Source: Isoetes taiwanensis (Eukaryota > Streptophyta > Lycopodiopsida > Isoetales > Isoetaceae). Taken from it: a DNA stretch of 64,000 nucleotides. Location: contig JAJEKV010000226.1 of the NCBI GenBank assembly GCA_021234155.1, positions 124,001-188,000 of the forward strand. The letters are read 5' to 3'. The position numbers and the translations under genes are program-made. This document shows positions 20,767 to 31,033 of the stretch, one piece after another (positions within the stretch are counted from its first letter, which is position 1; each line of letters opens with the position of its first letter). The notes under the pieces were generated by a model. The model ran no database searches and was not told the DNA's origin. It worked only from the letters and a program-made list of their open reading frames with translations.

Positions 20767-22842
20767 TTACGAAGTCGAAGCAATTTGTTCAAGTAGAACA
20801 TATTTGTCGAATCTGAGACCAGGGAAAAGGCTATTACTTATGTAATTAATGACTTTCTTCTCCAAGCCAAGGATATCAAATCCATTGTTGGCAAAGCTTC
20901 TGATCAGTCCTCTAATGTCTGCTGCAGCCTTAATCGGGCATGAATTAACATACATATAAGGCAGCAGCTGGGAAACAATTACGTTTCTGGCCTGCAGGTA
21001 GGGCCTGCAGCTATCAGCATGCACGAACTTTAGTGCTTGAAAGGGCAATATATCCCTTTTGTCATACCTGGTGGTTTTGTAGATCCCAGTGAAATTATTG
21101 ATGATCTCAATGGATAAATTCAAAAAATTAACCTTGTATCCCTGTGGGTTTTCCAGTCCATACCTCGTGTGAAACACTGTTTCTTCCTTAATTCCAAGTT
21201 TGCTCATGTCATAAATGCTGGCGTTTTCACCTGAATCCCCAAGTGTTGCCCTCAAGAATTCTCTAAATATGGGGCTGTTTATGGCCAAAAGGTCATCTAT
21301 ATACCTAAATACGTATTTAAACATAGCAATTTCCTTGTATCTACCATGAGATGCGAGGTTTTTTATAAAGCATACCTCAAACCACGCCAGGTACAAGTTG
21401 CACCAGTTTGGGCTGCATGCGAATCCCATCGGAATGCAGCACACCTGTTGCCAAACTTTGTCACCCATTGCTACAAAGCAGTTGGACAGAAGCCAATGAT
21501 TAGCCTTGACAAAATCATGTCGTTCCATTTTAAACCAGCATTTGCCCTTTGGATCAGTCTTAAACCATTTGATAGTATACCCATTAGGTACCTGTTTAAT
21601 CCATAATTCATTGTTATGGTGTAAACTTTTCTGCCACCTCCAAACAGCATTGATTACCATTTCAATGGCCTTGCAAATGCCCTTATCTGCCAGCAGGGGG
21701 ATATTTTCATAACATCGAGTTATATCTGCCACAAAGATATCATGGATTTTAGGAGGCAGATTAATAACAACATCATACACAGAGTTAATCACCCAGCTCG
21801 TGATAACCTTCCCAGGAATTAAGGTGTGGATATTAGCACTCAACATCTTGGCAATATCAGGCCAATGGACTAGAATGTCATTCAGCCCCGCTGTGATAAT
21901 CTGTGAAATTTCAGTGTAGATGGTGTTGTGGGCGTTGGTGATCCATCTATAGTCGAGCTTGTGTGCCTTAAACACACCAAGTAAGTATGGTAGTTTTTCA
22001 GATTCGAAGCCAATATACCCAATCAGCCCTTGTATATCCTCCTTAATTCTAACTTGGATTTCTTGACGTGGGCTGTGTATGATCAGAAAATCATGGCTAT
22101 TAAGTCTTTGCAGGGCCATGTCCCTAACATGCTTGGGACAGATAAAAGCCGGATTATTGGTGGCTTTGTCAACTCCAGAAATATAGAAGTTAGTGGCAAG
22201 CCATTCAATATTCCTGATAACACTTGAGTCCATTAATGCAAATTTTTTTATACCCTCATTTTTTATGGCAATCTGAATTCTTCCTGTGGCAATATCAGTG
22301 ACTCTCATTGTGAAGGCACTTTTTTCTCCCTCTTCAATATCAGGGTAGGAATATTTATGCGCCTCAAAGAAGAGGTCACAAACCTTTACAATCTCGTCTT
22401 GAAATTCACCCATGACCAACACCCTATCAGGGATATGATTGAGGCCTTTTTTAAGCATGTTTCTAAGCATTTTGTTTCTCACCACTGTCATTTTAGTGGT
22501 GCGAACGTGTCCGATTTTAGGATCAACAAAAGCTGAAATATTGGGATTCATGCAAGGGCAGGGAACATCAGCCTCTTGTGCAAATATGTAGAAAGGTTTA
22601 TAGAAGATATCACAAAGATTTTCACAATACTTCCATCCAAACATGGTATTGCTCATCATTTCCAGTCCAAACTCACCAAAACACTCGCTGGCCACTTTGT
22701 GCAAAATCCTAGGCAGGCAGATTTGGTCTTGCACTTTAGATAAAAAGGTGCAATGTATGATTTTCAGTTTGCATTTAGGTCTCTCATCAACCAAGGACAG
22801 TCTCCCCTGACAATTCTTTGCAATCGTCTTGGACAGCTGCAA
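20767..22842 (-). CDS. reverse transcriptase, Penelope-like/Naiad-like type
   Basis: This open frame of 691 codons has all core RT motifs, counting the TTG at 22,842 as residue 1. DKATNNPAFICPKHV (225-239) matches the DKxxNN block of this RT group. YLLGVFKAHKLDYRW (about 286-300) corresponds to the PxxHK region. Motif A is ADITRCYENIPL, with Asp373; motif B is IPMGFACSPNWCNLYL (470-485); motif C is RYIDDLLAIN, with Asp516 and Asp517. A thumb follows, with YDKRDILPF and RNVIVSQLLPYMYV. The YIDD box together with YDKRD and ISQL-type blocks resembles RTs I know from invertebrate and protist Penelope-like/Naiad relatives, not plant LINE, Copia or Gypsy enzymes. No ATG opens the frame: a TAA precedes TTG, and the acceptor TATATTGCAG sits exactly there, so translation probably enters by splicing from upstream. 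The next ATG lies near residue 62. No endonuclease domain is seen. The catalytic residues are intact. Confidence 0.8.
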   Translation of the reverse strand: MQLSKTIAKNCQGRLSLVDERPKCKLKIIHCTFLSKVQDQICLPRILHKVASECFGEFGLEMMSNTMFGWKYCENLCDIFYKPFYIFAQEADVPCPCMNPNISAFVDPKIGHVRTTKMTVVRNKMLRNMLKKGLNHIPDRVLVMGEFQDEIVKVCDLFFEAHKYSYPDIEEGEKSAFTMRVTDIATGRIQIAIKNEGIKKFALMDSSVIRNIEWLATNFYISGVDKATNNPAFICPKHVRDMALQRLNSHDFLIIHSPRQEIQVRIKEDIQGLIGYIGFESEKLPYLLGVFKAHKLDYRWITNAHNTIYTEISQIITAGLNDILVHWPDIAKMLSANIHTLIPGKVITSWVINSVYDVVINLPPKIHDIFVADITRCYENIPLLADKGICKAIEMVINAVWRWQKSLHHNNELWIKQVPNGYTIKWFKTDPKGKCWFKMERHDFVKANHWLLSNCFVAMGDKVWQQVCCIPMGFACSPNWCNLYLAWFEVCFIKNLASHGRYKEIAMFKYVFRYIDDLLAINSPIFREFLRATLGDSGENASIYDMSKLGIKEETVFHTRYGLENPQGYKVNFLNLSIEIINNFTGIYKTTRYDKRDILPFQALKFVHADSCRPYLQARNVIVSQLLPYMYVNSCPIKAAADIRGLIRSFANNGFDILGLEKKVINYISNSLFPGLRFDKYVLLEQIASTS

Positions 22843-23055
22843 TATAGATACGAATTAAATCTAGCAACCTACAAGAACACGTGAACTTCTGGCTTTACCA
22901 CACCGAATGGTAGTGGATTTAACAATGCCGAGTGGCCTTAGTTCATTATTTTTTAGTGGATTTATCATAAAGACAAACACAATCAATCCAAAGTAGCATA
23001 TTTATCATAAGAAGTACCCAACGAGTGTAAGAGTATTAAATAAGTCAAAACTTAC
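22837..23055 (-). other. candidate 219-nt intron between companion ORF and RT
   Basis: On the minus strand the donor CTCTTG/GTAAGTTTT ends the upstream sequence at 23,056, and the acceptor TATATTGCAG/CTGTCC opens the RT at 22,836. Both are strong plant splice sites, and the intervening DNA is AT-rich with stops in all frames. The acceptor is in phase 0 with the RT. The upstream frame in phase is the one reading CWTTRHNLL, whereas the longer companion frame stops a few codons earlier at a TAA (23,063-23,065). Joining the two proteins would therefore need one more base change, or they are separate. Confidence 0.55.
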
Positions 23056-23062
23056 CAAGAGA

Positions 23063-24554
23063 TTATGCCGTGTAGTCCAGCACAACTCCACCGGAAGCAG
23101 CCTTCTCTCGAGCAGCCATATTTTTATTCTTGGTGACCGAATGTCCAGCAGGGATTTGCGTACCAATGCATTCGATTGATGTACTGTCAGAACCGTCAGG
23201 TATATCAATCACAGGTCTAGTAGTGATTCTTGGAGGCCTTGTAACAGTGCTCAGCCTGCTGCCAGAAGGGCTGGCAGCACTTTTGTTGGCAGATCTGCTT
23301 GTATTGTTGCTAACTGCATAACCAATATCTTTCAGGAATGACACTGGTTTGATGGTCTTCTCGCATATCTCCACCATTTTACATTTGGTCAAGTTCAACT
23401 TCAAGTCTGACCATGGATCAACTGCGAGTCTTGTGGTCATATAGATAAGTATCTCCCGTAGCTCAAGGTATGATATAAATGCCATGATACTAGTCTTCAG
23501 AGGTCCTTTGAGAAAACCCCTAAATGCCACCATCTGTGCAGCAGTAGACATGTTAGGATAAAGAACATCTAAATTGTTCAACATGTACCAAACAGCATGA
23601 TCCAGCCAAGTCATCACAAATGCATTTGATGTAAGGGCAAAGCGTTCTCCACAATCTTTTCAGGTAGAAATCCCCCCTAGAGATGTTAGGGTATGCCATA
23701 TGGCCCTTTTGGCTGACATACATAAATTTGCTCTTGGTGCATGTTTTATCGAAGAAGCGAGTGTCAATATTGCACCTGATCTCCTCTTTCTTCACAAATT
23801 TTTCCATTCTCAAAGCAGCATTGCAGGCAGCGGATACTTGGTCCTTAGTAAGGTCACCTAGTAGTATCCATGTATCTTTGCTAATGGGAGCCAGGGCGCC
23901 AAAATTCTTGGTTCTCCATATCCCTTGATTGCAGATTAGTGCATGGCTTTCCACAAGTCGTTCTGGGATAATAGGGAAGTTTAAGCAGTTGTTCAATGTA
24001 AACTCAAAATCATCCATGCTGCCACTCCCATCAGGATCATTGTTGGCCATAAGATTGGCCTTGTCCTGCTCAGTTAAAAGTAATTCAAAAGGATCATCCT
24101 CATCAGTTGCATTGCAGTACTGTGCTACTGCAGGTTTGTCATTAATGTTATTTGCCTTTTCCAAAGCCTTAAGCCCAACAAAATACTGGCCCTTGCATTT
24201 GTCCTCCTCAGCAGTCCATTGGTAAATCATGCCGGGCAGGTTATTGTACAGATCGTCTATGACTTTGACGATCAAGTCAACGTCACCACCGGCCTTGTTG
24301 ATGACGGGGAATGCTCTAATCCATTGGTTAAAGCCAAGATGCAGGATGGCTGAACACTGATCAGATCCCCTGGCCATTTCCTTCTGCAGTATATATTCAT
24401 GAGCCTTGATATCCTTGATGCAGCATAGCACATTTTGTATAGCATAGCTTGGCACTTCAGATTTGAAGTAACCATACCCGATAGCTGCAAGCTCCTTGTT
24501 CCATACGGGTAGCACTGTTTCAAAGGTTGTTTCTTTTTCCTGTACGCAGTGCAT
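23063..24554 (-). CDS. companion ORF of the RT element, one frameshift
   Basis: A long frame runs from the ATG at 24,554 (MHCVQEKETTF) to a stop at 23,553. It overlaps a second frame that continues to a TAA at 23,063. The natural reading switches at a run of four bases, TTTT on the plus strand at 23,657-23,660: upstream GDFYLK is followed in the other frame by CGERFALTSNAFVMTWLDHA. With that one-base slip the protein would be about 496 residues. It has an acidic patch near the middle (NDPDGSGSMDDFEF), then DTWILLGDLTKDQV, a helical C-terminal half, and a Ser/Thr/Arg-rich stretch (SAASPSGSRLSTVTRPPRI). I recognise no domain: no GIY-YIG, CCHC knuckle, RRM or helicase motif. It is probably the N-terminal part of the element's polyprotein or a separate ORF1. 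The slip could be a sequencing error or decay. An acceptor-like GCGTACAG/G at about 24,545 leaves room for an upstream exon. Confidence 0.55.
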
Positions 24555-24929
24555 AGACAATCAGTACATAGTCATCATAAGTATAAGTCCATTCAGAAAT
24601 GTCAAAAATTGCCTGCTAAAATACTTAATATTTGAGTCCCAGATATTGGTGACCCTCGTAAGACCAGGGAACTGAAATTCCTAAAAAAATCCAGTCCACA
24701 CTAGCCTAAGCAGAAGCCTACTAGCCATGACATCTACTGTGGTCAATCCCACATGTAGTATTATCAGCCCATACTTGGATAAAAACCCATGATGGCACTT
24801 ACAATCTTAGGACCGCAAATATTAAATCATTAGCAAACATCAATATTAATAACATCTTAGAACGATAATCTTAGAACAGTAGTTCAATTTATAAACCCAC
24901 TTTATTGGTTTAATACACTACTAAGCAAG

Positions 24930-25239
24930 CAGTGATGACTTTATCATCCTCTAGCTGCTTCTAAACTATAGAAATGATGGCGAATTTTTTCTATTTTTCC
25001 AACATTTTTATAGAAACGAATTTAGTAGAATTAGATGTTTTACCATAAAATTGAGGTTTTTACTGTAAAATGTTCATTAATTTGGCGAATTTACTATAAT
25101 TGGGATGCAATATTATCAAATTTTGGCGATTTTATATTGTTCTTTAGTGTACGCATCCTAGTAAACCATCGAATTCAGATTTTAAAAATTGGTAAAATAT
25201 AGCAACTTTACGAAGTTTCACACCTTAAAGTCATCACTG
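24930..25239. mobile_element. hAT-type MITE with 8-bp target duplication
   Basis: The 310-bp insertion is bounded by perfect 14-bp terminal inverted repeats, CAGTGATGACTTTA and TAAAGTCATCACTG. The 8-bp direct repeat TAAGCAAG flanks it at 24,922-24,929 and 25,240-25,247. Direct repeat 1 has a single uninterrupted TAAGCAAG at the homologous site, which proves insertion after the repeats were duplicated. An 8-bp duplication and CAG-starting termini are characteristic of the hAT superfamily. It has no coding capacity and is AT-rich inside, so it is non-autonomous. Confidence 0.93.
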
Positions 25240-26712
25240 TAAGCAAGCCATTACACAAATAAGCCCGCCTAACCCAAGTGGGATAAAGAAGTCTCCTTCC
25301 AAAACATTACATCATTCATAATGTATGCTTTATGTGCATCAGTTAATACTAAAACCATATTATTTTCATCGAGTGGAGATCAACTACATATAACTTAAAC
25401 TGAATTATTTATTACAATCTTTGTATTCATCTTAGTTTACAAGATACGCTATATGAATAGTTGCAGTTAGATACAAGTCTAATGCAAACTCTCATTAATA
25501 TAGTATTCAAGATACAACCCTAAGGTCCGTTATTTTCGCATAACACCCCATCGGATATATCCCCAGTGCTTATGTTTAGCAGAAAAAGCTTTTACTGTAA
25601 TAATTCCATTTATTGTGAGCAGTAAGTCTTGTGCTAAAAAGGACAGCATATTTCAGTAATACGCCCATACTACAGCATAGTATTTTACAGTCATGAGTAT
25701 AATTACACATGCCATAGATATCAGCCCCATATTAATGCTGTTCACGCCATGATTATCAAAGGTAGAAACTAAGTATAGATACAAGGCCATAACGTAGGCT
25801 CTGGAAGCTACAGCCAGGTTATAAGGAAACCAGGGTAACACCCAAGTATGCTATCAAATAAAGTGGAATGCTAATATGCACAAGAATACAGTCTGTCACG
25901 TTTTTCAAAATTTGCAGTATATTACTGTCATGAGTTTGTGATACAACTGCCATAGAAATCTGATACATATTAATGTTGCTTCAAGCATTAAAACTCAGAG
26001 GCAGAACTATAGTATTAGTTTTAGGCCGATATATAAGGCCCAAGTGGCTATAAGAAAACCCAGCAAATTTACTACCATATAGTATAGAAGTAAACAGCAT
26101 GCAAAAAGATTCCCTGTCATGTTTTTCATGAGATACACAAGTATTATTACAAAAGTCAGTGCATCTTCCCTTTCATTTCCCTTAGTTGTGGCAGGACCAA
26201 AAGAGCTGATTCCATAAGATAATCCACAAGCCAGCGCTCCAATTTTTCTTTAGCCAGATATGAACTTGAAAGCAAAAAAAGCAACAATAGGAGGAGAAAC
26301 GGGTACCTGCAGCCAACCAACACAACATTAGCAAAACTATGGTAATGAGTGAGGGGCCAAAAGGTACATTAGGTTTCTCAGCTCTTCGCTGAACACCTAT
26401 TGTGGCCTTTTTGCCCCCAATTTCATATTTAGCTAAATAATTATACCAACAAGATACAAGCATACTTTTCCACTAAGACTTTCAACTCAATGTATGTAGT
26501 ACAACAGACTTAGAATCCTTAGTTTATTGTAGACAAAGAGCACTATTATAGAACCCCTGGATGCATCAGAGCAGGATTCAGCATCAGCATTACACCATTT
26601 AGCACATGGCCAAAGTATTTAATCTTATAGTATCCATTTGCTGGAAGACATTCTTAGCATGCAGGAAAGACATGTAGATCTCATGCAAAGATGGAAAATT
26701 AGTCCAGATCAA

Positions 26713-27086
26713 TCAAACCTGAACGTCCTCCAATTCATACTCAGAGTCATCCTCTTGCGTATCAGGAACATTATTCCTGAAGCTGGAGCCAGTCTGTCTA
26801 TGCCCATCCACATTTGATTTGCTCATATATCCTTGCCTGTGAGCTCCAGATCCATTATTATTGACCCAATTATTATTGATCCAAGTATTCCTTCCCGAAT
26901 CCATGCCAACTTCCCTCGACTTTTATAGATTTCAAGGCAATCACTGAATTCAGTAGCAAGCCAAGCCTCCTCTAGACGAATTGCTTCATCTGAACTAACA
27001 GGGTAGCCGTCTGAATCATAATCCTTATGATATTCGGCCATACACTCCTTGAGATAAACATACTTACGGCATTTATTCCCACCCAT
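26713..27086 (-). pseudogene. small acidic ORF in repeat 2, frameshifted
   Basis: This is the counterpart of the repeat-1 frame. It starts ATG with MGGNKCRKYVYLKECMAEYH and keeps Trp in EEAWLATEFSD, but after CLEIYK a small indel shifts the frame. The downstream Gly/Asn/Ser-rich part (from MDSGRNTWINNNWVNNNG) continues in another frame to 26,713. Each copy breaks at a different point. The element may therefore once have encoded a small protein here. Confidence 0.4.
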
Positions 27087-27640
27087 ATCCCTGTACTATT
27101 TAGGTAAAATGTGCCAGCATACAGCAAGCATGCCCAGTGCTTAAAGGCCATAGAAAACTAGACCCCTAAACTGAAGTAATCGTGCCAAATCCGGCCACTA
27201 TCTTATGTAGAACCATAGGCAAGGTGGCTGTCTAAATACAAGTGTCAGACGAACTAACCTTATACTGCAGTTTGTGTACCCAGAATAGATCTTTCACACA
27301 GTTATCGATCCATTCCAAACACTAGTTCCTAGCCTTGTATTAGAGGATCAACCTCTCGTAAACGCCAAGATGGTTTTAATATGGTACCCTAAAGCCCTGG
27401 CAGTGGTAGATAATACCAAGTACACGAAAGTCTCATATTTTCAGCTGCATTTTGATGATCATATTAAGCATATAATAAACAATAAGAAAATGGAATAAGT
27501 TATATAATGTCGTCAAACAAATAAACTAACATTGGATACTCTAGTCACCATTGTGAGTATACCCCTTAGTCCCAAATACTACAACCATCAGTGATCATGG
27601 AGTAATATTTTGCTATTAAACATTTATCAGTTAAGGATAA

Positions 27641-29454
27641 AAAAAAAAAAAAAAAAAAAAAAGTGCCTTCGTATGTTTGTACAGTTCCTAAGGGCATCGT
27701 TCTTGATTTTCATGCAGGTTTATGAACTAATTGATGATGTCGATTTGTCTTCTCGCCTCACTATCAATTTGTGCAACACGTTCTAAGGTTGATAGGCATA
27801 ACATCAAACCTATGTTATTCCACACATAAGGTTACAATAAAAGAATGTCATCCAACTTTGTAATGTTAAATGTATTCCAGCCGAGGACATCTGCATGTCC
27901 TACATTGATACACTCAAGTTGGAAAGTCACACAAAATAAAGTCTACACCCGAGTCCCTCACATGCAAATTAGCGTATCACAAAATGGCTCTTTGCTTACT
28001 ATGTCAGTTTGAGAAATAAGAAATAGTTTTACAAAATGTAGCTCCAAAGAATAATCCTTCTTGAGTTGCATGAGAGTGTTATTTCATTTTTATTTTTTAT
28101 TTTTATTTTCTTCTTTTTAGCACATCCGCCCTATAGGGCCTGCAGCCTTTTCTGCAATTCTAACCTATCCACATATCATCTCCACATTAATAAAACCACA
28201 TCAGCAAAATCTGATGTGTTCTAATATTCTCCATTAGATCTTTAGTTTTGCAGATCTAGGGCCAGAAAAATTAGAAAAGAACCAGAAATTAGCATTATGC
28301 CAAAGGACGTCGCCAAAGCATGCATGCTTGCCTCCCAGTGAGCTTCTATTTCCATTTATTTACTGCGTGCATGGATTGCTCGGTTGTGGTATCAGTAGTA
28401 CTTACTTGTTCCTTGCTTACCATTCATGCGGATGGATCTTCTTCATCTCGATCTCTTCCAAATCTAGCAGATAAGATAGCCATCAATCACATCTGGCCCA
28501 ATGCAAAATTGGATAGCCATCATGTCTGGCCAGTGCAAATTTGAGATTTGATAAAATGGGGCATTGCCATCTATAGAAAACGGTTTCCATGAATCTTCTA
28601 CTCTGCATTTTTTTTTTTTGTTAACAAGCTAGAGTTTCAATGTTTCAAAGAACATAGAGGCTTTGGGAATAGTTTGAAACATGCAAAAAACCTGTAGTCT
28701 CTGATCCCATTGTATTCATCTCGAAAGGTACAAATCCTTTACACATTAGCTATCCATACTAGCCATACAATGTCTTGCTTACTTTTTCTCTCAACTGCTA
28801 ATTGCTAACATCAGAAGCAAAGCATAAACATTAATAATTTTGCTTTGGAAATTCTGTAGGTGCAAAAGAGCTTTATATGTCTGTGCATTTACAGGTAAGG
28901 CCATTCTCAATATCTTATATCTAATGTGATTTTCAATTTCACTAATACAAGACTCCTCAGATACTCACTTCCAAAAGACATCTTATTTTTCTTCTCTCTT
29001 GCTTGTAATTGGTATCTGCAGTTTATTGAATGTTGAGTGCTAATAAAGTATCCTTGTCCAAGTTTCAGTTGCCTCCACATGCATCGCTACAGGCTTTGAA
29101 TAGAATAAAGAGCCTGTTCATGGTTCTTGCTACATGCTTTTCATGGAAATTAGCATCCAAGGTGTGCATATTATGTACGTACCTCTTGACTTCCATGTAA
29201 TCAAGAAAAATGTTGAGATTATGCTGCCATTCTTGTCAAAGCTCACTTCCTCTTCTGTGCCTTGAGACGAATCTGCTATTGCTTGAATAACTCTTGAATA
29301 AATATGCGGCAATTTTATTCTTAGCTATTTTGCTGCCATTGGTGAGCAAGTTTAGGATTCTTGATATCAGTTTGTTTTTCAAATCCCTTTTTTACCTTAA
29401 AATTGTCGCATACTCCACATAAGAAATAAAAGTGAAATAAATGTCGTCATATGT
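27641..29454. other. intergenic; includes one dispersed repeat
   Basis: No gene is supported. A poly(A) run follows the RT element, and family D4 copy 1 lies at 28,114-28,214. The rest is unremarkable AT-rich sequence. Confidence 0.5.
28114..28214. repeat. dispersed repeat family D4, copy 1
   Basis: TTTTTAGCACATCCGCCC, then a GGGCCTGCAGCCTTTTC-like block, CCTATCCAC and CAAAATCTGAT match 59,736-59,823 at roughly 75-80% by eye. Confidence 0.7.
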
Positions 29455-29600
29455 TGTTGGCATGTTGGTAAGGTCATAGACTTGTTGCCAAGAGGTTAGA
29501 GGTTCAAATTCCTCAAAATTCAAGGCGTGCGCCAAGACGTGATTGGGATTTTTAGTCGGGTGTTGGGTGCATGGCATGAGCAGTAGCCCTTAATTTATTG
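29455..29600 (+). mobile_element. tRNA-derived SINE candidate
   Basis: Spaced polymerase III promoter boxes are present: an A-box-like TTGGCATGTTGGTAAGG near 29,456 and a B-box-like GGTTCAAATTCC near 29,502. The distance is about 45 bp, typical of tRNAs and tRNA-derived SINEs. The sequence does not close into a full tRNA cloverleaf, and no anticodon stem is convincing. It is followed by about 90 bp of unrelated body. A decayed tRNA gene is the alternative. Confidence 0.45.
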
Positions 29601-29755
29601 TTTCTTAATATTCTGATAGGTCTTCAGTATTCTGATTCTGATAGGTCATCCTAGCTCAATTTCAGCTTAATATTCTGATAGGTCTTCAGTCATCCTAGCT
29701 CAATTTCAGATTTTAAGCTTGCTTAACCTATCATATTACAGTTTAGACCTATCAT

Positions 29756-30766
29756 GCTTGGTCAACTATGGTCCACTACTCACAATATGCGCTAGAAGGC
29801 ATTCTGGAATTTCCAAAAGTGTGCTTGCGAACTACATGAGCAATGGTCAACTATGGTCCACTACGCACAATGTGCGCCAGAAGGCATTCTGGAATTTCCA
29901 AAAGTGTGCTTGTGAACTGCATGAGCAATTGCATTCCTGATGGCAAAACACTTTAGGTTCTATTAGAATTTAAGCTCATAATTACTATATATTCCTAGCT
30001 AACTGCTTATACTATGATGGGGAAAATAATTCTCCCATTATTCGAGGCTCTTGCTTTCTCCAAAACTAAATATCTAGGCTGTTAGTACTACTAGGAAATG
30101 GCTTGTGCTCGTCAACCAAGATCATTGCTCTGATACTATTGTGACGCCCCTTGCTCATATACGATGCCCCACACATATAGAACTAGAGTTCATCCCTCCT
30201 GTCAGTGCAAGCCCGCTAAGACGGGGAAGAATAGATGTGTTATTCATCCCGTCTCCCTCGTGATCTACCTAGTTGCGGAAGTGTAGCTTAAGCCATCACA
30301 TCACATCATGCTTGGTCAACTATGGTCCACTACTCACAATGTGTGCCAGAAGGCATTCTGGAATTTCCAAATGTGTGCTTGCGAACATTACTTTAGGTTC
30401 TATTAGAATTTAAGCTCATAATTACTATATATTCCTAGCTAACTGCTTATACTATGATGAGGAAAATAATTCTCCCATTATTCGAGGCTCTTGCTTTCTC
30501 CAAAACTAAATATCTAGGCTGTTAGTACTACTAGGAAATGGCCAGTGCTCGATCTTGGTCAACCAAGATCATTGCTCTGATACTATTGTGACGTCCCTTG
30601 CTCATATACGATGCCCCGCACATATAGAACTAGAGTTCATCCCTCCTGTCAGTGCAAGCCCGCTAACACGGGGAAGAATAGATGTGTTATTCATCCCGTC
30701 TCCCTCGTGATCTACATAGTTGCGGAAGTGTATAAACATAAGCTTAAGCCATCACATCACATCAAA
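29756..30766. repeat. ~554-bp tandem duplication carrying LTR/PBS sequence
   Basis: Copies begin at 29,756 and 30,310 with GCTTGGTCAACTATGGTCCA and share about 450 bp, including GACGGGGAAGAATAG-like and CTCCCTCGTGATCTAC blocks. The first copy additionally contains an internal direct repeat of about 88 bp (TGGTCAACTATGGTCCACTA...). Each copy contains GCTCTGATACTAT next to TGTGACG. Confidence 0.9.
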
Positions 30767-31033
30767 TATATAACCACCTCGAATGGTGGGATCACTATAA
30801 CAATATCATATCCTAGCAGATACAACAATAACAACATCAACAAGAGAAAATCCCACCCAGGCTCAGACTCACGGGGATTGACTGATGGCTTGGGATCTCC
30901 AAAAGTCAATGCAGACAAAATTCATGGCAAATGGACTTGGCTGGCATAAGAACATGGCCGTTGGGTAGTCCACTCCATCCGCCCCTCCTGTGCATACTTT
31001 GCAGATAGGCTGAAAAGTATTGGGGATGTGACA
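30587..31033 (-). mobile_element. LTR candidate with adjacent primer-binding site
   Basis: On the minus strand the segment would begin TGTCACATCCCC and end GGGACGTCACA, followed directly by ATAGTATCAGAGCAATG. That last sequence is one mismatch from the initiator-tRNA-Met primer-binding site TGGTATCAGAGC used by many plant LTR retrotransposons. The 447-bp length is plausible. A truncated second LTR/PBS junction lies at about 30,126-30,309 in the upstream duplicate. No gag or pol sequence is legible on the internal side, so this is a remnant. Confidence 0.45.

Larger units (their letters stand above)
17929..27640 (-). mobile_element. RT-encoding element with long direct repeats (Penelope-like candidate)
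   Basis: A 4.1-kb core (20,581-24,682) carrying an RT gene and a companion ORF is flanked by direct repeats 17,929-20,580 and 24,683-27,640. The repeats lack TG...CA ends; on the plus strand they begin AAAAAAATCCAG and end GTTAAGGATAA. A poly(A) of about 22 bases abuts the right end and a poly(A) the left end. I see no primer-binding site, polypurine tract, integrase, protease or RNase H. The RT is not of the LTR class. Long direct repeats around a non-LTR RT, and retained introns, are both established features of Penelope-like elements, whose pseudo-LTRs arise from tandem copies. No GIY-YIG or APE endonuclease is legible. No clear target duplication was found. Alternatives are a domesticated rvt-type cellular RT gene inside a segmental duplication, or a Naiad/Chlamys-type element whose nuclease has been lost. 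Confidence 0.65.
24683..27640 (-). repeat. direct repeat 2 (5' pseudo-LTR candidate)
   Basis: This is the second copy of the ~2.65-kb repeat, here 2,958 bp because a 310-bp MITE and its target duplication are inserted at 24,922-25,247. The 93-codon frame at 26,182-26,463 differs from its partner in repeat 1 by one residue. The repeat lies upstream of the element's genes on the coding strand, so it would contain the promoter and 5' leader. Its outer edge abuts a poly(A) run. Confidence 0.95.

Noticed and set aside
20767-22842. Chance overlapping plus-strand frames within the RT gene (e.g. 21,346-21,606).
   Set aside because: They are shadows of a long conserved RT frame on the other strand.
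24080-24120. A CTGATGAGG...GATCC string on the minus strand, resembling a hammerhead ribozyme core as found in Penelope-like elements.
   Set aside because: The required GAAA after stem II is missing, and the string lies within the companion coding frame.
17929-27640. Reading the two long repeats as true LTRs of a Gypsy or Copia element.
   Set aside because: The ends are not TG...CA, no primer-binding site or polypurine tract adjoins them, and the core has no integrase, protease or RNase H. The RT motifs are not of LTR type.
29455-29527. A functional tRNA gene.
   Set aside because: Boxes are present, but acceptor and anticodon stems do not pair convincingly.
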